Below the pieces are notes generated by a model. The model worked only from the letters and a program-made list of their open reading frames with translations, had not been told where the DNA came from and did no database searches. Shown one piece after another: positions 1-5,072 of a DNA stretch of 5,090 nt (within the stretch, counting starts at the first letter, position 1; each line of letters begins with the position of its first letter). The position numbers and the translations under genes are program-made. The DNA is from an uncultured Clostridium sp. (GTDB taxonomy: Bacteria; Cyanobacteriota; Vampirovibrionia; Gastranaerophilales; Gastranaerophilaceae), in the NCBI GenBank assembly GCA_905212085.1, contig CAJMDF010000060.1:1-5090 (forward strand). The letters are read 5' to 3'.

Positions 1-2
1 AA

Positions 3-224
3 AACTTAATAAAAGATTTATTTTTATTATATACAAATCTTTCTACTGCAAAAATTGTTATTATTTCTGTGACTATTAATAGTAATGTAAATCTTATAGA
101 TATAAAGAATATTAGTGAAATATTTTCAGATATTACTGATAATGATAGTCGAGTTAAAGTATCTGTTTGTGATAATGAAAAATTAAATTCGGAAGTTATA
201 TTAGACATATTAGTATTTAATTAA
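3..224 (+). CDS. FtsZ/tubulin-like protein, C-terminal end (5' partial)
   Basis: An open frame runs from the window edge to TAA at 222-224, giving 73 residues with no ATG, so the start lies outside the window. By eye the peptide aligns without large gaps to the C-terminal domain of FtsZ: NLSTAKIVIISVT matches the 'dlsgArgvlvnIt' strand, VNLIDIKNISEIFSDI matches the helix that follows, VKVSVCDNEKLNSEV matches the 'fGtviDeelgdeirVtV' strand pair, and it ends at the last strand. Canonical FtsZ continues into a linker and a conserved tail peptide that binds FtsA, ZipA or similar anchors; here the protein stops directly after the domain. I infer a divergent FtsZ-like filament protein rather than the main division protein. 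A stand-alone C-terminal domain is possible because the N-terminal part is not visible. The next gene, 120 bp downstream on the same strand, is also FtsZ-like, which supports this call. Confidence 0.6.
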   Translation, partial: NLIKDLFLLYTNLSTAKIVIISVTINSNVNLIDIKNISEIFSDITDNDSRVKVSVCDNEKLNSEVILDILVFN

Positions 225-248
225 AGAATAAAAGTAATAAAAAAGAAT

Positions 249-291
249 ATTCGGTTTAATAATTCAGAAATTTATGTTTGTATCACCGAAT
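249..291. promoter_or_regulatory. Inverted repeat in the gap between the two FtsZ-like genes
   Basis: ATTCGGT at 249-255 is the exact reverse complement of ACCGAAT at 285-291, separated by 29 bases. The left arm overlaps a perfect palindrome GAATATTC at 245-252, and the right arm abuts the TTGACA box at 292-297. No run of T follows, so it is not a convincing terminator. Its position next to a possible promoter would suit an operator, but no regulator is visible and a 7-bp repeat can arise by chance. Confidence 0.3.
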
Positions 292-324
292 TTGACATAG
301 TTCTAGTTTAATATGATTTATATA
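292..324 (+). promoter_or_regulatory. Candidate promoter for the FtsZ-like N-domain gene
   Basis: A perfect -35 hexamer TTGACA lies at 292-297. The -10 is ambiguous: TATGAT at 312-317 is the best match but only 14 bp away, GATTTA at 315-320 has ideal 17-bp spacing, and TTTATA at 317-322 has 19-bp spacing. Transcription would begin shortly before the strong ribosome binding site at 334-340. A promoter here would let the gene be expressed independently of the upstream FtsZ-like gene. Confidence 0.4.
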
Positions 325-333
325 AGGACACAA

Positions 334-340
334 AAGGAGG
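334..340 (+). promoter_or_regulatory. Strong Shine-Dalgarno AAGGAGG
   Basis: AAGGAGG sits 4 bases before the ATG at 345. It is the strongest ribosome binding site in the window and fixes that start. It suggests that the short FtsZ-like protein is efficiently translated rather than being a silent relic. Confidence 0.8.
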
Positions 341-344
341 AAAC

Positions 345-890
345 ATGAATAATGATTTAATTATTATCGGTATTGGGGAAGGTGGATGCAAAATAGTTTC
401 AAAACTGGATGAAAAATATCAAAAACTTTTTATTGATACAGATGAAGATGTTATTGAAAAATATAACGGTTTAAGAATTGGTAAAAAGACTTGTGGAGAG
501 TATTCAGCTCAAGGAGATATTAATATTGCGGAATTATCCGTGATAGAAAGTAAAGAAGATTTATTATCTGCAATAAAAGACTATGATGAAATAATTCTTG
601 TAGCCCCTTTAGGAGGTGGTACATCCTGCGGTGCTACTAAAAAATTTGTTGAATTCATTATAGATACAAATAAATCAGTTAAGCTCGTTACGAGTTTCCC
701 TTTTGATTTTGAAGGTAGAGTTCGTTTATTAAAATCAGTAAAGGCTTTTGATTATTTAAAGCAACTTTGTGATGTTATTCTTGTTGACAAGTTTGATATT
801 AATAAAATCCGTAACAGAATTAGTATACGTGAAATATTTGAAAATCAAGATAGTTTTTTTATTCACGAAATAGAAAAGATTTGTGTCTAA
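345..890 (+). CDS. FtsZ-like protein with GTP-binding N-terminal domain only
   Basis: The 181-residue product follows the FtsZ N-terminal domain motif by motif. A glycine-rich T1 loop (GIGEGG, residues 9-14) follows the first strand; FIDTDEDVI (29-37) matches 'faNTDaqal'; RIGKKTCGEYSAQGD (44-58) matches the 'iG...t.GlGaggd' T3 region; and GGGTSCGA (90-97) is the tubulin/FtsZ signature, normally GGGTGTGA. SFPFDFEGR (117-125) matches 'tkPFsfEG'. The guanine-contacting 'NDrL' (T6) appears as DKFD (148-151), without the usual Asn. The protein ends near helix H7, so the T7 catalytic loop and whole C-terminal domain are absent, whereas FtsZ is usually 300-400 residues or more. Only about 50 bp separate its stop from the next gene, so no lost C-domain is hidden there. 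It probably binds nucleotide, but I infer that it cannot form a normal self-activating filament alone. The strong ribosome site argues for a real gene; a truncated relic is the alternative. Confidence 0.8.
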   Translation: MNNDLIIIGIGEGGCKIVSKLDEKYQKLFIDTDEDVIEKYNGLRIGKKTCGEYSAQGDINIAELSVIESKEDLLSAIKDYDEIILVAPLGGGTSCGATKKFVEFIIDTNKSVKLVTSFPFDFEGRVRLLKSVKAFDYLKQLCDVILVDKFDINKIRNRISIREIFENQDSFFIHEIEKICV

Positions 891-930
891 CTAGTTGAAA
901 ACAAACGTAAAAAGAGCAATCCTTTAAAAT

Positions 931-936
931 AGGTGA
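931..936 (+). promoter_or_regulatory. Ribosome binding site that sets the DUF2924 start
   Basis: AGGTGA lies 5 bases before ATG 942. An in-frame GTG at 933 falls inside this motif and has no binding site of its own, so 942 is the preferred start and removes three residues from the longest reading frame. Confidence 0.6.
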
Positions 937-941
937 TAGTA

Positions 942-1328
942 ATGAAAAACAACAGTACCGAAATCGAAAATGAATGGAAAAATATTTTTGGTACTGATTT
1001 ACCAAAACATATACACAAAGCATATGCTACAAAATATATAAAATGGCATAAAGCAAATGGAACTTTAAACAAATCCCTACAAAACCGAATCTCCAAACTA
1101 ATTGAAAATTATGAGAGAGGTCTCTCTACATTTACCCCATCTTTTTCTATAGAACTTAAAACCGGAACAAGACTAGTTAGAGAATTTCGAGGTATAAAAT
1201 ACGAAGTTACAAAACTTGAAAACGGTTAATTGTTCGAAGAGAAAACCTATAAAAGTCTTTCTGCAATAGCAAATAAAATTACTGTAACACGTTGGAATGG
1301 TAAGAAATTTTTTGGACTAGTAAAATGA
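942..1328 (+). pseudogene. DUF2924 family protein, interrupted by an in-frame TAA
   Basis: The first 95 codons encode a recognisable DUF2924 protein: EWKNIFGTDLPKHI (11-24) matches the family's 'W..lFG..pP..l', a basic helical middle follows, and KTGTRLVREFRGIKYEVT (73-90) matches 'kpGTrLvReWrGrtheVt'. TAA at 1227-1229 then interrupts the gene. The same frame continues with TYKSLSAIANKI and TRWNGKKFFGL, which are the family's conserved C-terminal end, and stops at TGA 1326-1328 after 32 more codons. The stop occupies the place of a family residue with no length change, and TTA to TAA is enough to create it. The family's function is unknown; it typically sits immediately upstream of a large serine recombinase in prophages and integrated elements, matching the remnant at 2172. 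The original TGA overlaps the next ATG (ATGA), so the two genes were probably translationally coupled. The 95-residue product might still be made. A sequencing error at this base is the main alternative. Confidence 0.8.
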
Positions 1329-2113
1329 AAAAATTAAAAAACAAATTTATGCAAGCAACTGATTTTAGTTTTGGTAAAGCTTTTGTAAATATTTCAAATT
1401 GCGAAGATACTTTTTGTATTAACAAAAAAGGGGAAGTCCTTTTTAAAACTAAATTTAAACCGTTTGGATTTGATCATGCAAATCAGTCTATTGTACGTAA
1501 TAAAGAGTTTTTACATGGTGTAATCAATTGCAGAGGGCAGATAATTATTCCTTGCCTATATGATTATATATATACAGGATTTAATGGCTATACTTTAGAA
1601 AAAAATGGTATTAGTAAAAAAGTAAATTTTGAAGGGAAGTCTATTTTTCAATCGCAGTCAAAATCTAATGTTATTATGTTTGTAACTAAACGATTAATAT
1701 TACTACCTTATCTTCCGAGAGAGAAGAATGGTAAATGGGGGATTGTTCCATTTATAGCAGAAGAAAATGAAACGGTAATTCCTTTTGAATATGATTATTG
1801 TGACAATTTTTTTGAATACGAGCTTGCTAGAGTCAAAAAAAATGGGAAGTATGGGTTTATAAATCCTAAAAATGAAATTGTTATTCCTATCGAGTATGAT
1901 AGGGCTGGAGACTTTGGCTTTAAATTCGGAATATGTCTGGTTGAAAAAGATGGGCGCTGTGGATTTATTGATAAAGATAACAATTTTGTAATACCGTTAA
2001 TGTACGGAGTTTCAAGTAATGAATTTAAAGAGGGGATAGCTTGTGTTGAAGTAAATAGGGAAGCTGAAACTTATTACAAATATATCAGTACTAATGGAGA
2101 TGATGCTTTTTAA
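1325..2113 (+). CDS. WG-repeat-containing protein
   Basis: The 262-residue protein is built of WG-type beta repeats (WG_beta_rep family). The clearest copies are KNGKWGIVPF...TVIPFEYDYCDNF (134-162), VKKNGKYGFINPKNEIVIPIEYD (starting 170), and EKDGRCGFIDKDNNFVIPLMY (starting 207). Weaker copies lie at about 30-60 and 65-105, giving five or so in all. Each follows a 'G.yGfid..g..viP..yd.a..F..g.a.v..' pattern. No signal peptide or membrane segment is seen, so it is probably cytoplasmic. The family is widespread and its biochemical role is unknown; the repeats are thought to form a beta-rich binding scaffold. The start overlaps the old DUF2924 stop by ATGA and has only a weak GGA upstream, so expression may have relied on coupling that the nonsense codon would now weaken. 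Its position between DUF2924 and the recombinase, normally direct neighbours, suggests a cargo gene or insertion. Confidence 0.85.
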   Translation: MKKLKNKFMQATDFSFGKAFVNISNCEDTFCINKKGEVLFKTKFKPFGFDHANQSIVRNKEFLHGVINCRGQIIIPCLYDYIYTGFNGYTLEKNGISKKVNFEGKSIFQSQSKSNVIMFVTKRLILLPYLPREKNGKWGIVPFIAEENETVIPFEYDYCDNFFEYELARVKKNGKYGFINPKNEIVIPIEYDRAGDFGFKFGICLVEKDGRCGFIDKDNNFVIPLMYGVSSNEFKEGIACVEVNREAETYYKYISTNGDDAF

Positions 2114-2171
2114 TGATAATATTTGTGTCATTAGGCTTGATTAAAAAAATGCAAAGATAGATTAATGTGGT

Positions 2172-2366
2172 ATGAAAACAGTTTATAAATGTGCAATATA
2201 TACTCGGAAATCTTCGGAAGAAGGATTAGAGCAAGATTTTAACTCCCTTGATGCACAAAGAGAAGCTTGTGAATCTTATATAAAATCGCAGAAACACGAA
2301 GGTTGGGAATTAGTTGAAAAACAATATAATGATGGCGGTTTTCCGGATGAACCATTGATAGACTAG
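2172..2366 (+). pseudogene. Serine recombinase, N-terminal remnant
   Basis: The 64 residues match the start of the catalytic domain of serine recombinases: CAIYTRKSSEEGLEQDFNSL (7-26), with predicted nucleophile Ser14 two residues after Arg12 as in resolvases, then SLDAQREACESYI (25-37), and the beginning of the 'DGGFSGG' segment at 54-57 (DGGF). TAG at 2364-2366 ends the frame. Large recombinases of this type are usually about 500 residues or more, so the catalytic arginine region, recombinase domain and zinc-ribbon domain are missing and the piece cannot be active. Immediately afterwards, another frame (2357-2383) reads DRLVFKDLL, faintly like the family's 'ERPaLqrLL.Di', which hints at a small indel followed by decay; this is weak. 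No clear ribosome binding site precedes it. Together with the DUF2924 gene it marks a defunct integrative element. Confidence 0.88.
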
Positions 2367-2404
2367 TATTTAAAGACCTTTTATAAGATATATTCTGATA
2401 ATTA

Positions 2405-2421
2405 TTTTTTTGGGGGGGGGG
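2405..2421. repeat. T7G10 homopolymer tract
   Basis: Seven T (2405-2411) are followed directly by ten G (2412-2421), then CGC. No comparable G run occurs elsewhere in this AT-rich window. It lies in the 121-bp non-coding stretch (2367-2487), just after the recombinase remnant and 66 bp before the nuclease start codon. Long G tracts are prone to slipped-strand length change. It is too far upstream to lie between the -35 and -10 boxes of the likely nuclease promoter, so any effect on expression is speculative. Confidence 0.85.
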
Positions 2422-2460
2422 CGCTATTTAAAATTTTAGTTTTTTATTGATTTTAATTAA

Positions 2461-2480
2461 TATAATTTTTTATGTATAAT
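2461..2480 (+). promoter_or_regulatory. Promoter boxes before the nuclease gene, possibly leaderless
   Basis: There are two exact TATAAT hexamers, at 2461-2466 and 2475-2480. The second ends only 7 bases before ATG 2488, so a transcript starting about 7 bases after it would begin at or next to the start codon, giving a leaderless mRNA. No Shine-Dalgarno motif lies between 2467 and 2487, which fits that view. No good -35 box is seen at normal spacing: TTGATT at 2447-2452 is 22 bp from the second box. In an AT-rich gap one TATAAT can occur by chance. Confidence 0.5.
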
Positions 2481-2487
2481 AACCGTA

Positions 2488-4278
2488 ATGAAAAAGATTT
2501 TGGCAATTGCGTTAATACTGACAACAGTGTCAATTAAACCTGTATCTGCATCAGTTGAACATAAGGTAATTAAGGTTATTGATGGCGATACCGTATATGT
2601 TGATTTTAACGATAACGGCATTGCTGAACAAGATGAAAAAGTCCGAATCAATGGCATTGATACATTTGAAACTAAACTCAATGACGGACTAAATTGGCAG
2701 ATGAAGCTCTATAACCTTACTCAAGACGAAGCACTAGGACTTGGGTATTATGGTAAAGAATTTGCTAAAAAAGAGCTGTTGAATAAATCTGTAAAAGCAG
2801 AATATACAGCAGAAGAAAAGTTAGATAAGAATAACAGGTACCTGATGTCAATTTATTATGATTGCAACAGGCATGGCAAATGTAAAAACTATGAGCAAGA
2901 GGTCTTAAAGGTAGGACTAGCAACAATTTATACAAAATCTAATCTCGCAGATGAACTAAAACCTTATCAGAACTTAGATAAAATAAAGGCTAATGCAAAA
3001 AAATCTCATAACCTAAATCTTGTTTTATTGAATAAGAAAAACGGCAAATATCATAAAATTACTTGTGAATATGGTTGGAAATCTAGTCAACAGGAGTTGA
3101 TTAATAAACCTTTAATTACATATTCAACAGCAAGTTGTTTTTACCCTAAAAGTCAAAACCAAACAAAAAATATAAGTTTTATACAACAACAGAAAGAAAA
3201 AGTTTTTCTAAACAGATTAGAAAAACAGAAAGTTGAATTATATTTTGTAAATCCTGTAAATAAAAAACATCCTGTAAATAAATCAATAAATAATGTGAGC
3301 AAATCATTAGAAGCATTAATTAATAACGCTGAAACTTCAATTGATATTGCAGCGTATGGCTTCGCCGGACAAGATAAAATAATTAATGCTTTAAGAAGAG
3401 CAAAAGCTAGAGGAGTAATTATAAGAGGTGTTGTAGATGATTATGGGACATCACTTTACCCTGATACAGAAAAAATCGTTAAAGAATTTGGTTTTAAAAC
3501 AGATGTTTTTGTTCCAATAGCTCAAAGACAATTTGATGAAAAATTTACTAGATCTCAATCTGCATTAATGCATAACAAGTTTGTAATAGTCGATGGGAAA
3601 TATATTTGGACAGGTTCTACAAATATTACAGATAGCTGTATGACTTTTAATGCTAATAATTCTGTTGTTATCTATTCACAATATCTTGCACAAATATATG
3701 AAAAAGAATTTTCACAAATGTTTGAAGATAACAAATTCCATGTATTAAAAGATGTGGTACCAAATAAAACTGATATTCAAATAAAGCCTGATGCAGAAAT
3801 TTCTGTTTTATTTTCTCCTGTGGATAGAGCCATTTCAAAAGGTGTACTGCCTCTAATTAATAAATCTGGTAAAAGTATTTATATCTCAATGTTTTATCTC
3901 ACAAATTATTGGATTACTGATGCATTAATTGATGCACGCAATAGAGGGGTTGATATAAAAATAATTTCAGATGTAACATTGACAAAAGAACCAAAAGCAC
4001 AAATCTTCAAATTACGAGAGGCTGGTATCCCTGTAAAGATAGAAAATTGGAATGGGAAAATGCATCAGAAAAGTGCTGTTTTTGACGAAGAATATACAAT
4101 AATTGCCTCTACAAATTGGACTGGTGCATCTGAATATGCAAATGATGAGAATATGTTAATAATCAAGAATAAAGACATTGCAGCAAAACAGACAAAAGAG
4201 TTTTTTAGATTATGGAAATCTATTCCTGATAAATTTTTATATGAAATCCCAAATTTTACAAGTAAAAAGCTAGAATAG
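2488..4278 (+). CDS. Exported thermonuclease (SNase) fused to tandem phospholipase D-like domains
   Basis: The 596-residue product starts with a Sec signal peptide (basic MKK, hydrophobic ILAIALILTTV, cleavage probably after VSA at 19-21), so it acts outside the cytoplasm. Residues 25-150 form a thermonuclease domain: VIKVIDGDTVYV (27-38), Arg53 in VRINGID, Glu61 and Arg117 in NNRYL match the catalytic Arg/Glu/Arg set, and QEVLKVGLATIY (137-148) closes the domain. An EF-hand-like loop lies at 39-50, and Cys126/Cys132 could pair. Residues about 177-220 (KYHKITC, then Cys217) resemble a degenerate Ada-like cysteine module. Two HKD motifs follow: H362, K364, D369 with GSTN (376-379), and H526, K528, D533 with ASTN (540-543), the arrangement of a complete phospholipase D-superfamily enzyme. 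Such proteins cleave nucleic-acid or lipid phosphodiesters; the thermonuclease half favours nucleic acids. Uptake, nutrient scavenging or attack on foreign DNA are all possible. The gene appears monocistronic and converges with the minus-strand gene. Confidence 0.93.
   Translation: MKKILAIALILTTVSIKPVSASVEHKVIKVIDGDTVYVDFNDNGIAEQDEKVRINGIDTFETKLNDGLNWQMKLYNLTQDEALGLGYYGKEFAKKELLNKSVKAEYTAEEKLDKNNRYLMSIYYDCNRHGKCKNYEQEVLKVGLATIYTKSNLADELKPYQNLDKIKANAKKSHNLNLVLLNKKNGKYHKITCEYGWKSSQQELINKPLITYSTASCFYPKSQNQTKNISFIQQQKEKVFLNRLEKQKVELYFVNPVNKKHPVNKSINNVSKSLEALINNAETSIDIAAYGFAGQDKIINALRRAKARGVIIRGVVDDYGTSLYPDTEKIVKEFGFKTDVFVPIAQRQFDEKFTRSQSALMHNKFVIVDGKYIWTGSTNITDSCMTFNANNSVVIYSQYLAQIYEKEFSQMFEDNKFHVLKDVVPNKTDIQIKPDAEISVLFSPVDRAISKGVLPLINKSGKSIYISMFYLTNYWITDALIDARNRGVDIKIISDVTLTKEPKAQIFKLREAGIPVKIENWNGKMHQKSAVFDEEYTIIASTNWTGASEYANDENMLIIKNKDIAAKQTKEFFRLWKSIPDKFLYEIPNFTSKKLE
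3251..3286 (+). repeat. 18-bp tandem duplication in the interdomain linker
   Basis: ATCCTGTAAATAAA occurs at 3251-3264 and again at 3269-3282, giving two 18-bp units that keep the reading frame and encode PVNK twice (256-259 and 262-265). It lies in the linker between the thermonuclease half and the first phospholipase D half, where length changes would be tolerated. Confidence 0.8.
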
Positions 4279-5067
4279 TTCTGAATTAACAAGTAATAAT
4301 TTAGTTTCTTGTTTATTTTTTTCTTGGTTATTTTTATTTATTTTTTTGTATTTTTCTTTAATTTGATTTAACGTCTCAGGTTCAATCATTTTTGAGATTG
4401 GCATTTTATAGTTCCAACCAAAGTAACCGTTTTGTTTAATTTTTTCGCTATACTTTTCCATAGAAACAGCTTTTTCAAAAAGTTTTGGATAATGCTCATA
4501 CAAAGAAATCCAATCCATTTTGTTTTGAAAAAAGCAAAAATAACAACCTGAACGTCTTTTCCAGCTATAAAAACTTGCTAATCCTATTCCTGAATCATTT
4601 AGAATTTGAATAACTTCTTTTTTATTGATTGCATTTTCTACAAATGGAAATTTTTCATGAATGTATTTTATTTTACTGGTTGCAGTATCCACCCTGTTTG
4701 ATTCATCAGCTCTAATACCAATATATAAATTTACAATTCCATTAGAATAATTTTCTTTTAGATATTTTTGAAATGGTTTTGTTTTTAACTCAACTGTGCA
4801 CCAACGATTGGCTGGGTGTGGTAAGAAACCATAGCTGGAGTGAATTTGATCAAAACTCACAGGTGGTTTTATTCGAACAATTTTTTTATCCAAAAATATT
4901 TCAATCTTATTTAGATAATCATACAGTTCAGGCAATTCGCATTCTGTATCACAAAACACAAGTTCTAACTTTTCAAAGATTTCAGGCATATTCTCTTTCA
5001 TAAAAAATGCAAGAGCTGTAGAATCTTTACCGCCTGATAGAGATAAAATATGATATTCTTTTTCCAT
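4270..5067 (-). CDS. PAPS reductase/DndC-like PP-loop protein
   Basis: The 265-residue protein has the adenine-nucleotide-binding PP-loop SGGKDST (11-17) right after the first strand, as in the phosphoadenosine phosphosulfate (PAPS) reductase family (COG0175). FCDTECELPELYDYL (38-52), HPANRWCTVELKTKP (84-98), IGIRADESNR (116-125) and RRSGCYFCFFQNKMDW (171-186) are typical of the stand-alone branch found in phages, islands and DndC-like proteins. Cys90, Cys175 and Cys178 could ligate an iron-sulfur cluster, though only three clear ligands are seen; Cys39 and Cys43 are further candidates. The family activates a substrate by adenylation or acts on PAPS-like compounds; the substrate here is unknown. 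No DndB, DndD, DndE or other sulfur-pathway gene is visible, so neither assimilation nor DNA phosphorothioation can be assigned. The C-terminus (about 241-265) is Lys/Asn-rich and its last codons overlap the convergent nuclease gene by 9 bp. The gene could belong to an operon beginning beyond the right edge. Confidence 0.9.
   Translation of the reverse strand: MEKEYHILSLSGGKDSTALAFFMKENMPEIFEKLELVFCDTECELPELYDYLNKIEIFLDKKIVRIKPPVSFDQIHSSYGFLPHPANRWCTVELKTKPFQKYLKENYSNGIVNLYIGIRADESNRVDTATSKIKYIHEKFPFVENAINKKEVIQILNDSGIGLASFYSWKRRSGCYFCFFQNKMDWISLYEHYPKLFEKAVSMEKYSEKIKQNGYFGWNYKMPISKMIEPETLNQIKEKYKKINKNNQEKNKQETKLLLVNSELF
4288..4322 (+). terminator. Weak candidate intrinsic terminator after the nuclease gene
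   Basis: AACAAG (4288-4293) pairs with CTTGTT (4308-4313), with two further A-T pairs possible inside after one mismatch, followed by TTATTTTTTT (4313-4322). It starts 9 bases after the nuclease stop codon and lies inside the 3' end of the opposing gene. The stem is short and AT-rich, so termination may be inefficient. Confidence 0.35.
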
Positions 5068-5072
5068 TCGTT

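Noticed and set aside
933..941. GTG at 933 as the DUF2924 start
   Set aside because: It lies within the AGGTGA ribosome binding motif that serves ATG 942 and has no motif of its own.
887..1096. Minus-strand open frame with hydrophobic stretches opposite the DUF2924 gene
   Set aside because: It is antisense to a recognised family and has no family resemblance of its own; its hydrophobicity follows from AT-rich antisense codons.
888..1229. Recoding of TAA as a sense codon, since both the FtsZ-like gene (TAA 888-890) and the DUF2924 gene (TAA 1227-1229) continue in frame after TAA
   Set aside because: TAA also ends the gene at 222-224 and the WG-repeat gene at 2113, and the 13 codons after 890 show no FtsZ similarity. 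A nonsense mutation or base error explains the DUF2924 case.
890..2367. ACTAGT occurring four times (890, 1172, 1316, 2362) as element-end or regulatory sites
   Set aside because: About two copies are expected by chance at this base composition. The copies share little flanking sequence and one lies inside the DUF2924 coding region.
2457..2681. Minus-strand open frame over the start of the nuclease gene
   Set aside because: It is a shadow of the signal peptide and thermonuclease coding sequence, with no recognisable features of its own.
4065..4292. Minus-strand open frame over the 3' end of the nuclease gene
   Set aside because: It is opposite the second HKD motif, which is clearly real coding sequence.
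4773..5003. Plus-strand open frame inside the PP-loop gene
   Set aside because: The opposite strand carries the conserved PP-loop and RWCT motifs; this frame has no recognisable features.
2488..5067. A Dnd/BREX-like restriction system made of the nuclease and the DndC-like gene
   Set aside because: The nuclease has a signal peptide and is probably exported, the genes are convergent rather than in an operon, and no other system component is present.
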